Assembly (NCBI RefSeq): GCF_018327685.1 | Contig: NZ_BNEL01000003.1 | Span: 1,364,001-1,428,000 of the forward strand | DNA from: Streptomyces sp. TS71-3 | GTDB lineage: Bacteria; Actinomycetota; Actinomycetes; Streptomycetales; Streptomycetaceae | Reading direction: 5' to 3' | Length of the DNA: 64,000 nucleotides | Part shown: positions 1 to 8,662 of the stretch, in pieces | How positions within the stretch are numbered: the stretch's first letter is position 1 | How the letters are laid out: each line of letters starts with the position of its first letter | The notes under the pieces: model-generated | Databases searched by the model: none | The model's input: the letters and a program-made list of their open reading frames with translations, nothing else | What the model was told of the DNA's origin: nothing | Made by a program: the position numbers and the translations under genes

Positions 1-1131
1 GCCACCCCCAAGGGCGGCACCCACCTGTCCGGTTTCGAGCGCTCCGTCACACGGACGGTGAACGAGGCCCTGCGAACCCAGAAGCTGCTGCGTGTCGCCG
101 AGGACGACATCATCAAGGACGACGCCCTGGAGGGGCTCACGGCGGTCGTCACGGTGCGCTTGGCGGAGCCGCAGTTCGAGGGCCAGACCAAGGAGGTGCT
201 CGGCACGTCCGCGGCCAACCGGATCGTGGCGAACGTCGTCGCCAAGGAGCTCAAGGCCTTCCTGTCGTCCACCAAGCGCGACGCCAAGGCACAGGCGCGC
301 TCAGTCCTCGACAAGACCGTCGCGGCGGCCCGCACCCGCATCGCCGCCCGGCAGCACAAGGAGGCACAGCGGCGGAAGACCGCCCTGGAGTCGTCCTCGC
401 TGCCGGCGAAACTGGCCGACTGCCGCAGCGACGACGTCGAGCGCAGCGAGCTGTTCATCGTGGAGGGCGACTCGGCGCTCGGCACCGCCAAGCTGGCCAG
501 GAACTCCGAGTTCCAGGCCCTGCTGCCGATCCGCGGCAAGATCCTCAATGTCCAGAAGTCGTCCGTCTCGGACATGCTCAAGAACGTCGAGTGCGGTTCG
601 ATCATCCAGGTCATAGGAGCGGGGTCCGGCCGGACCTTCGACATCGACGCCGCCCGCTACGGAAAGATCATCCTGCTGGTCGACGCCGATGTGGACGGCG
701 CGCACATCCGCTGCCTGCTGCTGACGCTGTTCCAGCGCTACATGCGGCCCATGGTGGAGGCCGGCCGCGTCTTCGCCGCCGTGCCGCCCCTGCACCGCAT
801 CGAGCTCGTCCAGCCGAAGAAGGGCCAGGACAAGTACCTCTACACGTACTCCGACCGCGAACTGCGCGAGTCCCTGCTCGACCTCCAGCGGCGAGGGGTG
901 CGCTACAAGGACTCCATCCAGCGCTACAAGGGCCTCGGCGAGATGGACGCGGACCAGCTCGCGGAGACCACGATGGACCCCCGTCACCGGACCCTGCGCC
1001 GGATCAACATCGCGGACCTGGACTCCGCCGAGCAGGTCTTCGACCTGCTCATGGGCAACGAGGTGGCACCCCGCAAGGAGTTCATCAGCGGTTCCGCGGC
1101 GACGCTGGACCGCTCGCGCATCGACGCCTGA
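1..1131 (+). CDS. parE: DNA topoisomerase IV subunit B, 3' part (5' end outside window)
   Basis: This is the ATPase/TOPRIM subunit of the type IIA topoisomerase that decatenates chromosomes, partner of the ParC encoded at 10.1-12.6 kb. The frame is open from base 1 and gives 376 residues covering the end of the transducer domain and the whole TOPRIM domain. Visible motifs are the TOPRIM glutamate block (IVEGDSALGTAK), the basic PIRGKILNV stretch, the metal-binding DADVDGAHI and the C-terminal QRYKGLGEMDADQL. These are standard for GyrB/ParE. ParE rather than GyrB is chosen because the only partner nearby is a ParC-like protein. The N-terminal GHKL ATPase domain must lie upstream of the window. 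Confidence 0.93.
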   Translation, partial: ATPKGGTHLSGFERSVTRTVNEALRTQKLLRVAEDDIIKDDALEGLTAVVTVRLAEPQFEGQTKEVLGTSAANRIVANVVAKELKAFLSSTKRDAKAQARSVLDKTVAAARTRIAARQHKEAQRRKTALESSSLPAKLADCRSDDVERSELFIVEGDSALGTAKLARNSEFQALLPIRGKILNVQKSSVSDMLKNVECGSIIQVIGAGSGRTFDIDAARYGKIILLVDADVDGAHIRCLLLTLFQRYMRPMVEAGRVFAAVPPLHRIELVQPKKGQDKYLYTYSDRELRESLLDLQRRGVRYKDSIQRYKGLGEMDADQLAETTMDPRHRTLRRINIADLDSAEQVFDLLMGNEVAPRKEFISGSAATLDRSRIDA

Positions 1132-1264
1132 GGCGCCCGCGCGCGCAGGGGCGCCGGGTCTGTCGGTCCGGCCGGTTCCCGGTGGCGGCTCCGCGGGGCC
1201 GGGGCGCTGTCTCCGGCGGTTCCGGCGCGTGCGGCTCTGTTCGGCGGCTTCGGCTCGGGCCGCC

Positions 1265-1335
1265 GGCACGAGGCCCCGGGGTGGTGCCTCGTGCGGGCGG
1301 CACGAGGCCCCGGGGTAGTGCCTCGTGCGGGCGGC
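1265..1335 (+). terminator. Two tandem 35-bp hairpins after parE
   Basis: The gap 1132-1520 has no convincing gene. Within it, a unit beginning GGCACGAGGCCCCGGGGT and ending TGCCTCGTGC occurs twice in tandem with one difference, followed by the start of a third. Each unit folds into a GCACGAGGC/GCCTCGTGC stem of about 9 bp. The position just after parE suits a duplicated intrinsic terminator. There is no U-tract, which is usual in Streptomyces. Confidence 0.6.
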
Positions 1336-1520
1336 ACGAGCACGCTCCACCCTTGGGTGGAGTTCAGGATCCACCTGGGTTCCACCTCCGCTCCGATCTC
1401 TTGACCAGGCCTTTTCCGTAGTGTCGACGTCGTTGCCCGGCTTCGGCGGCTGCTCGGTGCGTTCCTGCGCGGACGGCGCCCGCGGCCGACCGTCCTCGTC
1501 GTTCGCTCACGGAGGCCCTG

Positions 1521-2045
1521 ATGTCCACGCTCGTCGATGTTGTGGCAGCCCTCGCCGTCGTCGCCCTGATCGTGGTGCGCCAGGTCAGGCCCCAGCGGGC
1601 CACCGGCGGCAGGCGCTGGTGGCTGGTCCCCGCGGTGCTGATCTACCTCGCCGTGCGCGAGCCCGGCCTCCTGGATCCCCGGCACCAGGCCGCGGCCGCG
1701 CTGCTCCTCGCCGCCGAGCTGCTGATCGGCATCCTGATGGGCGCCGCCTGGGCCTGGACCAGCCGCATCTGGACCGAGCCCGACGGCTCCGTATGGGTGC
1801 GGGGCACGAAGGCGACCGTGGCCGTCTGGGTCATCGGCATAGCCGTTCGCCTGGCCCTCGCCGGCGTGGGCGTCGCGATGGGCATACACCAGGGGAGCGG
1901 TGCCCTGCTGCTCGCGCTCGCCGCCTCGCTGCTGGTGCGCTCCGGGCTGCTGGCCTGGCGAGCGGGGCTCATGAACGGCACCCTCGGTCGGGCCACGTCG
2001 TACGGTGACGGCGTGCGTGCCGCGTCGTGGAAGGACCCCGTGTGA
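1521..2045 (+). CDS. DUF1453-like integral membrane protein
   Basis: A 174-residue protein with four or five hydrophobic segments (about 1-20, 35-52, 60-80, 100-125 and 130-150), resembling the DUF1453 family of small membrane proteins that often sit beside two-component systems. The start ATG follows an AT-poor leader with a weak purine stretch. Its TGA stop overlaps the GTG start of the kinase gene (GTGA), so the three genes 1521-3885 probably form one translationally coupled operon. That suggests, by position only, that the protein assists or modulates the kinase in the membrane. No catalytic motif is visible. Confidence 0.75.
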   Translation: MSTLVDVVAALAVVALIVVRQVRPQRATGGRRWWLVPAVLIYLAVREPGLLDPRHQAAAALLLAAELLIGILMGAAWAWTSRIWTEPDGSVWVRGTKATVAVWVIGIAVRLALAGVGVAMGIHQGSGALLLALAASLLVRSGLLAWRAGLMNGTLGRATSYGDGVRAASWKDPV

Positions 2046-3193
2046 TCGTGAACGCCTGGACCACGTGGCCCTCCCGGGAGGCCCTCTCCCGAGTGGGCCT
2101 CACCCCGCTGCGGCTCTGGCTGGGCGTGGTGACGAGAGCGGTGGTCCTGGGCGTCCTGGCGTGGAGCAGCATGGCCCACCGAGACCTGAGCGGCTGGCAG
2201 ACGGCCCTGGTGCTGGTCGGCATCTGCTGCTGCGGGGTGACGGCCTGGGGTGTCTTCCGGATGACTCTGGCCCACCGGCTCTGGCCGTCGATGGGGCTGT
2301 TCGTCCTGCTGGGAGGCCTGGCGCTCGTGGCGGAGCAGACCGGGTTCCGCGTCGCCGCAGTCGTTCTGTGGTGCGGATGCGTCATCACCGTCGTGGAGCG
2401 GACGCCGCTGGTCGCCGCCCTGCCCGTGTCCGCTGGGGCTCTTACCGGCTTCTTCCTCGACAACAACGACACCGCCACGACCAATGTGATCACCGCCCTC
2501 GGGCTGCTCCTCGCCGGCTACGCGCTGCGCCTGGACTCCGAGGCCAGGGGGAGTGCGCAGCGGCTCCTCGCGCAGGAGCGGGCGGCGCGGAAGGCCGAGG
2601 GCGAGTCGGCCGCCCTGGCCGAGCGTGCCCGTATCGCGCGGGAGATCCACGATGTGCTGGCCCACAGCCTTTCGGCGCAGCTGGTCCACCTGGAGGCGGC
2701 CCGCCTGCTCGTCGAGCGCGGCGCCCCGCACGAGCAGATACTCGAGCGGGTGGTCGGTGCCAGGCGGATGGCGCGGGACGGCCTGGCGGAGACGAGGCAG
2801 GCGCTCTCCGCACTCCGCGGCGAGATATCACCGCTGGAGGACTACCTGCGGGAGCTGGTGTCCACGACCGCGGCGGCCGAGGTCACCGTCAGCGGGGACA
2901 GCAGACCGCTGCCGGCGGAGGCCTCCCAGGCGGTACGGCGGGTGGCCCAGGAAGCCCTGACCAACGCGCGCAAGCACGCCCCGGGTGCCAAGGTCATGGT
3001 CCGCCTCGAGTACGGCGAGGATGACATCACGCTGGACGTGAAGGACTCCGGCGGCACGCCGGGCGAACTGGCGGGCTCCGGTGGCGGATACGGTCTGCGG
3101 GGGATGAAGGAGCGCGCGGAACTGCTCGGCGGCACGCTGGCGGCAGGGCCGTACGAGGAGGGGTTCGCGGTGACCTTGAAGGTGCCTGCATGA
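2042..3193 (+). CDS. DesK/NarX-type sensor histidine kinase
   Basis: A 383-residue membrane sensor kinase. The first ~165 residues contain about six hydrophobic helices with no sizeable extracytoplasmic domain, so the signal is probably sensed in or near the membrane. The HisKA_3 box is REIHDVLAHSLSAQL with the phospho-acceptor at His203, and the ATPase domain shows the N-box around QEALTNARKHA and a G-box GGGYGLRGMKERAE. The GTG start at 2042 overlaps the preceding stop; GTG at 2048 is an alternative. Its stop overlaps the ATG of the response regulator, so this is a cognate pair. Confidence 0.88.
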   Translation: MIVNAWTTWPSREALSRVGLTPLRLWLGVVTRAVVLGVLAWSSMAHRDLSGWQTALVLVGICCCGVTAWGVFRMTLAHRLWPSMGLFVLLGGLALVAEQTGFRVAAVVLWCGCVITVVERTPLVAALPVSAGALTGFFLDNNDTATTNVITALGLLLAGYALRLDSEARGSAQRLLAQERAARKAEGESAALAERARIAREIHDVLAHSLSAQLVHLEAARLLVERGAPHEQILERVVGARRMARDGLAETRQALSALRGEISPLEDYLRELVSTTAAAEVTVSGDSRPLPAEASQAVRRVAQEALTNARKHAPGAKVMVRLEYGEDDITLDVKDSGGTPGELAGSGGGYGLRGMKERAELLGGTLAAGPYEEGFAVTLKVPA

Positions 3194-3885
3194 CGGCCGA
3201 AGACACCGGGGCGACGGCGCGGGTGATCGTGGCCGACGATCAGACGGTTGTGCGCGAGGGGATCGTGATGCTGCTGGGACTGTTGCCGGGCATCGAGGTG
3301 GTCGGAGCGGCAGGGGATGGGCTCGAGGCGGTGAAGCTCGTCGGGGAGCTCGCGCCGGACGTCGTGCTGATGGACTTGCGCATGCCCCGCTGCGACGGCG
3401 TCGAGGCGACGAGGCGGATCAGGAGCGAGTACCCCCGGACGGAGGTGGTGGTGCTCACCACCTATGTCGACGACGAATCGCTCTTCCCCGCGCTCAAGGC
3501 CGGCGCTCGTGGCTACCTCACCAAGGACGCCGGGGGCGACGAGATCGTGCGGGCCGTGCACAGCGTCCTCTCCGGTGACGCGGGTCTCTCACCGGCCATC
3601 CAGCGCAGGTTGCTGGAGAAGCTCTCCCAGCCCGAGCCGCCTCCGCCCTCGGCGGGGTCTCCGGACGGCCTGACCGCACGCGAGACCGAGGTGCTGACGC
3701 TGATCGCGGAAGGACTGACCAACCAGGAGATCGCCCGCCGCCTGCACGTCTCCACCGCCACGGTGAAGACGCACATCAACAACCTCTTCGCCAAGACGGG
3801 TCTCAAGGACCGCGCAGGGGCTGTGCGGTACGCCTACACGTACGGCTTGGCACCGCCCCCGAGGCCGGCAGCTGACGGGAAGTGA
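3190..3885 (+). CDS. NarL/LuxR-family response regulator
   Basis: A 231-residue regulator. The receiver domain (about 11-125) carries the acidic pocket ADDQ, the phosphorylatable Asp62 in VVLMDLRMP, the conserved Thr in VVLTTY and the Lys in YLTKDAG. A LuxR-type helix-turn-helix (about 160-215, LTARETEVLTLIAEGLTNQEIA) follows a proline-rich linker. It overlaps the kinase gene by 4 bp. The regulon cannot be read from the window. Confidence 0.9.
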   Translation: MTAEDTGATARVIVADDQTVVREGIVMLLGLLPGIEVVGAAGDGLEAVKLVGELAPDVVLMDLRMPRCDGVEATRRIRSEYPRTEVVVLTTYVDDESLFPALKAGARGYLTKDAGGDEIVRAVHSVLSGDAGLSPAIQRRLLEKLSQPEPPPPSAGSPDGLTARETEVLTLIAEGLTNQEIARRLHVSTATVKTHINNLFAKTGLKDRAGAVRYAYTYGLAPPPRPAADGK

Positions 3886-4043
3886 GTGATGGGGTGAGAG
3901 CGGGGCACTGGGCAGGGGGCGGATCGGCGGAGCAGGCCAGGATTGTGGCGCGCTCGGGCGTGTCCAGGGCCGGGCGTGCTGTGGGCTCGGCGTGCCGAGG
4001 GGTCCTGTTCCCGCCATGTCGGGCGGCTCGTGGTGGGTGCCGC

Positions 4044-5720
4044 TCACCGCGTGCCGATGTCGTCGGCCGGGGCCGCCTCGTGTTCGGCCGGTATGGGGTC
4101 GGCCTGCTCGGGTCCGGTGAGGGCCTCGGGGAGGACGACGGTGAACTCCGCTCCACCGCTGGGATCTTCTCCGACCGTGGCCGTGCCGCCCTGCCGTTCG
4201 GCGAGCCTGCGGACCAGTGCGAGGCCGATGCCCCGTTTGCCGTGTCCGGAGGCGCGCTTGGTCGACCAGCCCTCCTCGAAGACCCGGTCCCGCTCGTCGG
4301 GAGGGATGCCCGGGCCGCTGTCGCCGACGCGGAGGACGACGGTGCGGCCCTCCGCGCGGAGTTCGATCGCCACGCGTGCGTCGGGGGTGCCCGCGGTGGC
4401 GTCGAGGGCGTTGTCGACGAGGTTGCCGACGATGGTGACCAGCCCCCGGGCGTCGACGAGCCGGTCCGGCACGGCGGTGCCGGTCGACAGGGCCAGGGCC
4501 ACCCCGCGTTCCGCGGCCACCGTGGCCTTGCCGACCAGCAGCGCGGCGAGCAGCGGGTCCCGGACCCGGGTGGTGATCTGCTCGGCCGTGACCCGGTGAC
4601 TGCCCGCCACCTCGCCTATGAACGCGAGGGCGTCGTCGTACATCCCGAGTTCCAGCAGGCCGAGCAGGGTGTGCATACGGTTGGCGTGCTCGTGGTCCTG
4701 GGCGCGCAGGGCATCGATCAGCCCATGGGTGGAGTCGAGTTCGCGGCCGAGCTGCTCCAGCTCGGTGCGGTCGCGCAGGGTGGCGACGGCGCCGCGGCCG
4801 TCGGTGGGCATCCGGTTGGCGACCAGCACCCGATGGCCGCGCACGGTGAGCAGGTCCTTGCCGGTGACGCGGCCGGCCAGGACATCGGTGGTGCGGCCCG
4901 GGCCCAGCGCCTCGTCCAGGGGCTGCCCGACGGCGTCCGGGCCGATGCCGAGGAGGCGTTGGGCCTCGTCGTTGAGCAGGCGGATCCGGCCGCCTCGGTC
5001 GAGGGCCACAACGCCTTCCCGGAAGCCGTGCAGCATCGCCTCGCGCTCCGCCAGCAGCGCGGCGATGTCGGAGAAGGCGAGGTCACGGGTGCGGCGCTGC
5101 ACCCACCAGGAGATCAGGAACGCCGCCGCGGCACCGGCGGCCAGCGCGCCTCCGGCATAGGCCAGCAGACCGGGGATCGCGTGGATCAGCCGGGCCCGCA
5201 CGCTGTCGTACTTGATACCCACGGAGACCGCGCCCACGACGGTGCCGTGCGCGTCGCGCAGCGGGACCTTGCCGCGCGCCGAGCGCCCCAGGGTGCCGCT
5301 GTCGATCTGCATGATCTCCCTGCCGGAGAGCGGCACGCTCGGATCGGTCGAGACGACCTTGCCGATCTGGTCGACGTCCGTGTGGGACCAGCGGACCCCC
5401 TCCGTGTTCATGATCACCACATACTCGGCGTCGCTGGCCCGGCGGACACGCTCCGCGCGCCGCTGCACGGGGCCGTCGACCGTGGGGTTGCTGGTCTGGA
5501 GGTCCTTGACCAGGCCCGGTTGGGTGGCGGTCGTCTGCGCGATGGCGAGGGCCCGGCGCATCGCCTGGTCGTCCAGCTGGTGGCCGAGCGGCGCGAGGAA
5601 GAGGCCCGTGGCCAGGACGGTGACCCCGGCCGCGATCGCGAGCTGCATCAGCAGCACCTGCGAGAAGACGCGGCGGGGCAGTCCGAGCCGCAGTAGCCGA
5701 GCCGTACGGGTGGTGCTCAT
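4044..5720 (-). CDS. CitA/DcuS-type sensor histidine kinase without adjacent regulator
   Basis: A sensor kinase of about 558 residues of the family that senses di- and tricarboxylates. It has TM1 (about 14-36), an extracytoplasmic single-Cache/PDC domain (about 40-180), TM2 (about 185-207), a cytoplasmic PAS domain (about 220-320), an SpoOB-type H-box in ALRAQDHEHANRMHTLLG and a HATPase domain with NLVDNALDA, DSGPGIP and GIGLALVRRL. An ATG 36 bp upstream (5756) is an alternative start; neither has a good Shine-Dalgarno. The usual CitB-type regulator is not next to it: downstream is a convergent NarL pair, upstream are citrate synthase genes. The proximity to citrate synthases suggests a citrate-related signal, which is inference. 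Confidence 0.85.
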   Translation of the reverse strand: MSTTRTARLLRLGLPRRVFSQVLLMQLAIAAGVTVLATGLFLAPLGHQLDDQAMRRALAIAQTTATQPGLVKDLQTSNPTVDGPVQRRAERVRRASDAEYVVIMNTEGVRWSHTDVDQIGKVVSTDPSVPLSGREIMQIDSGTLGRSARGKVPLRDAHGTVVGAVSVGIKYDSVRARLIHAIPGLLAYAGGALAAGAAAAFLISWWVQRRTRDLAFSDIAALLAEREAMLHGFREGVVALDRGGRIRLLNDEAQRLLGIGPDAVGQPLDEALGPGRTTDVLAGRVTGKDLLTVRGHRVLVANRMPTDGRGAVATLRDRTELEQLGRELDSTHGLIDALRAQDHEHANRMHTLLGLLELGMYDDALAFIGEVAGSHRVTAEQITTRVRDPLLAALLVGKATVAAERGVALALSTGTAVPDRLVDARGLVTIVGNLVDNALDATAGTPDARVAIELRAEGRTVVLRVGDSGPGIPPDERDRVFEEGWSTKRASGHGKRGIGLALVRRLAERQGGTATVGEDPSGGAEFTVVLPEALTGPEQADPIPAEHEAAPADDIGTR

Positions 5721-5938
5721 GCGTAGGAACGGTAGGCGGCGGGGCACGTGGGCCATAGACCCGTGCGACAGGGTCGGTCCGCGCGGAGCGAGCGCACTCC
5801 TGGCAGGTCACGGGAACGGGGCGTCACCGGGGCGCCGCGCGCTCTGGGACAGCCCGCCGTCCACGCACGGGTGAACGGCGAGGCCGCTCGCATGTACCTC
5901 GTGCGGGTGATCGCGCCCCGGCGCCGGCCGCCCGTGCT

Positions 5939-7219
5939 CTATGCCTCCGGGTGAGCCGCATCGGCGGGGGCCGGGAGAGGCTGCGGGGGGCGAGGGCCCG
6001 TGTACAGGCCGCTGGGGCGCATCCGGAGCGGGGTTTCCGCGTACTCCTCCAGGGCGTGGGCGATCCAGCCCGCGCTCCGCGCCACGGCGAAGATCGTCTC
6101 GCCCGCGCCGGCCGGCATACCGGTGGAGACGGTCAGGACGGCCAGGGCCAGGTCGGCGTTGGCATGCAGGGGTGTGTGCCGGGCCGCGGTGGCCACGACG
6201 TCCCGGGCTGCGGCGAGTGCCGGGGCGGCGCCGGGGACGTCCGCCAGGAGCGCGAACAACGCCCGTGCACGCGGGTCCTCGCCCGGGTAGAGCCGGTGCC
6301 CGAGCCCGGGGACAGCGCGCCCCGCGCGCAGCTCCTCGGCCACCACCGGGGCGGCACTGCCCTGGTCCAGCACCTCCAGCAGCATCCGGTGGGCCAGCCC
6401 GCTCGCCGCCCCGTGAAGGGGCCCTTCCAGAACGCCGAGGCCCGCTGAGAGGGCCGCATAGACGTGCGCGCGTGCCGACGCGGCGAGGCGGACGGCGAGC
6501 GTCGAGACGGCCAGGTCATGGTCCACGAGGAGCGCGAGGGCCGTGTCGAGGACGCGCAGTGCCGTCTCGTCGACGGGCCTACCGGTCAGTCGCGCCCACA
6601 GCCCCCGGGCCAGCGACGATCCCTCGTCGCGATGGCCCTGCGCCACTGGTGGGAGGGCCGCGACCAGCGTCGGGACGAGGGTGCGCGCGGTGCCCAGGAC
6701 CGCCTGCTGCGAGAGGTCGAAGCGGAGCGGGTCGGCAGCCGCGGCGGCCACCGCGGCGACCCGCAACCGGTCCGTGGGACCACTGGTCGACGGCAGGGCG
6801 CGGACCGCTCGCCGGGCCACGGCCGTGGCGGCCTCGGGGGCCGAGAACCGTGCCCCCGGCCGCAGGTCGCCGGTCCACAGCCACTCCGCGACCTCCTCGT
6901 AGGAGTGCCGCGTGGCCAGCTCGACGGCGTCGACGCCGCGGAAGTAGTACCGGTCCCCGTCGATCAGCGTGATGTGGGTGCGGACGGAGAGCTCACCACG
7001 GCTGCGCGCCGGCTGGCGCTCCCTGCTGTGGCGGCGGGCCAGCGCCTCCACCTCTTTTGCGTCAAAAGTGCTGCCTCGGCCGCCCTGCCCGCGGCGACTC
7101 CCCAACTGGCCCCGGCTGACATACGCGTACACCGTCTCCGGCTTCACGCCGAGGAGTTCGGCGGCCTCCTTGGTGCTGATCCGCCGGTGAGGGGTGGGCG
7201 CGGGGTCTTGATCTGTCAT
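5939..7219 (-). CDS. Citrate synthase-like protein fused to an N-terminal helix-turn-helix
   Basis: A 426-residue protein. Residues ~8-60 form a MerR/excisionase-type DNA-binding domain (RRISTKEAAELLGVKPETVYAYVSRG), and ~75-410 a citrate synthase fold with both catalytic histidines in GPLHGAAS and GLGHRLYP and the aspartate in HANADLAL. The combination suggests either a bifunctional enzyme or a regulator using the synthase fold as a metabolite sensor. ATG 7219 is chosen; an ATG at 7255 would put 12 codons into the AT-rich operator. It is divergent from the second citrate synthase gene, with a palindromic site between them that it could bind. Only the family and domains are certain. Confidence 0.85.
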   Translation of the reverse strand: MTDQDPAPTPHRRISTKEAAELLGVKPETVYAYVSRGQLGSRRGQGGRGSTFDAKEVEALARRHSRERQPARSRGELSVRTHITLIDGDRYYFRGVDAVELATRHSYEEVAEWLWTGDLRPGARFSAPEAATAVARRAVRALPSTSGPTDRLRVAAVAAAAADPLRFDLSQQAVLGTARTLVPTLVAALPPVAQGHRDEGSSLARGLWARLTGRPVDETALRVLDTALALLVDHDLAVSTLAVRLAASARAHVYAALSAGLGVLEGPLHGAASGLAHRMLLEVLDQGSAAPVVAEELRAGRAVPGLGHRLYPGEDPRARALFALLADVPGAAPALAAARDVVATAARHTPLHANADLALAVLTVSTGMPAGAGETIFAVARSAGWIAHALEEYAETPLRMRPSGLYTGPRPPQPLPAPADAAHPEA

Positions 7220-7256
7220 GGGCGTCACCGTATCCGGGGAAGTCAACGTCTTCATA

Positions 7257-7287
7257 TTGATTCAAGTTGATTCAATCAATGTTGACA
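7257..7287. promoter_or_regulatory. Operator between divergent citrate synthase genes
   Basis: In this AT-rich 141-bp divergent gap, TTGATTCAA occurs as a direct repeat (7257-7265 and 7267-7275). The second copy is part of a perfect 13-bp palindrome TTGATTCAATCAA (7267-7279). A TTGACA hexamer (7282-7287) follows and could be a -35 element for the rightward gene, although no good -10 is seen at standard spacing. The AT content is strikingly unlike the flanks. A likely binder is the helix-turn-helix citrate synthase encoded to the left. Confidence 0.6.
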
Positions 7288-7360
7288 GTATCGCAGTCAA
7301 ACATGGATCGTCTAGTCAAGACCACTGGGGACGCAAGAGGACGCAAGAAGGAGACCCCCG

Positions 7361-8557
7361 ATGCCGCCTACTACTCCCACCAAGCCGACGAACGGGGCCA
7401 CCGCCCCCGTCGACGTACCCCGCGGACTCGCGGGAGTCGTCGTCACCGAGACGGCGATCGGCGACGTGCGGGGCCGCGAAGGCTTCTACCACTACCGGCA
7501 GTACTCGGCCGTCGAGCTCGCGCGGACCCGCGGGTTCGAGGACGTGTGGCACCTGATGGCACACGGCGAACTGCCCGACGCCGCCAAGCGGGCCGCCTTC
7601 ATTCGCCGGACCGCGGAGCTGCGCCGGCTGCCCGAGGACGTCGCCGCCGCGCTTCCCGCCATCGCCGCGGCCGGCACCCGGTCCGGGCCGCTGGCCGGCC
7701 TGCGCACGGCGCTCTCCCTCTTCGGTGCCGCACAGGGCTTCCGGCCCGTCTACGACATCGACGACGAGCAGCGCCGTGCGGACGCGCTCGCCGCATGCGC
7801 GGCCGTCCCCACCCTGCTCGCGGCGCTGTACCGGCTCGGCCAGGGTCTCGAACCGGTCGAGCCGCGCACCGACCTGCCGTATGCGGCCAACTACCTGCAC
7901 ATGGTGACGGGCAGCGAGCCGGAGCCCCTGCGGGCGCGTGCCATCGAGCAATACTTGATTTCCACCATTGACCACGGGTTCAACGCGTCAACGTTCACGG
8001 CACGTGTCATCGCATCCACCGGCGCCGATGTGGCGGCGTGTATGGCCGGCGCCGTGGGTGCTCTGTCCGGACCGCTGCACGGCGGGGCGCCCAGTCGCGC
8101 ACTGGACACACTCGACGCCATAGGAACCCCCGACCGCATCGATGCCTGGGTCCGTGCCCGGGTGCTCGCGGGGGACCGGATCATGGGATTCGGGCACCCC
8201 GTCTACCGCACGGAGGACCCGCGGTCGCGGATGCTGAGGGGCCTGGCCGAGGAGCTCGGCGGGCCTCTCGTTGACTTCGCCATCGAGGTGGAGCGGGGTG
8301 TGGAGGCCGTTCTCGCCGAGCTCAAACCGGGTCGGGACCTGCACACCAACGTGGAGTTCTACGCGGGCGTGGTCATGGAACTGTGCGGCCTGCCGCGGGA
8401 GATGTTCACACCGACCTTCGCCGCCGCCCGCGTCGTCGGATGGAGCGCCAACATCCTGGAACAGGCCGGGGATTCGAAGATCATCCGGCCCGCGGCCAGG
8501 TACGTCGGGCCGGTGCCCCCGGTCCCCGTGCCGAAGGCCCCCGCGCCGGTGGCGTGA
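7361..8557 (+). CDS. Citrate synthase family enzyme
   Basis: A 398-residue type II-like citrate synthase that would condense oxaloacetate with acetyl-CoA or another acyl-CoA. The active-site histidines are in GPLHGGAPS and GFGHPVYRT, and the substrate-binding arginine follows in the TEDPRSR region. The position usually held by the catalytic aspartate reads Glu (LHTNVEFYAG), a conservative substitution seen in some members of the family. The start ATG follows AAGGAG at good spacing. It is divergent from the fused citrate synthase gene. Whether it acts in the TCA or the methylcitrate cycle cannot be decided here. Confidence 0.88.
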   Translation: MPPTTPTKPTNGATAPVDVPRGLAGVVVTETAIGDVRGREGFYHYRQYSAVELARTRGFEDVWHLMAHGELPDAAKRAAFIRRTAELRRLPEDVAAALPAIAAAGTRSGPLAGLRTALSLFGAAQGFRPVYDIDDEQRRADALAACAAVPTLLAALYRLGQGLEPVEPRTDLPYAANYLHMVTGSEPEPLRARAIEQYLISTIDHGFNASTFTARVIASTGADVAACMAGAVGALSGPLHGGAPSRALDTLDAIGTPDRIDAWVRARVLAGDRIMGFGHPVYRTEDPRSRMLRGLAEELGGPLVDFAIEVERGVEAVLAELKPGRDLHTNVEFYAGVVMELCGLPREMFTPTFAAARVVGWSANILEQAGDSKIIRPAARYVGPVPPVPVPKAPAPVA

Positions 8558-8662
8558 AGTAGAACCTCCAGGCCCGACGTTCACACCGCCGCGGGCGGCG
8601 CTCGTATCCTGGGGCCGTATCGCACCCCCAGCTTCGTAGCGAGCGCATGAGTGAGGCCGCAC

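Noticed and set aside
3882..5696. 604-codon plus-strand open frame
   Set aside because: It is antisense to the CitA-type kinase, whose motifs are unambiguous, and its translation has no recognisable domain.
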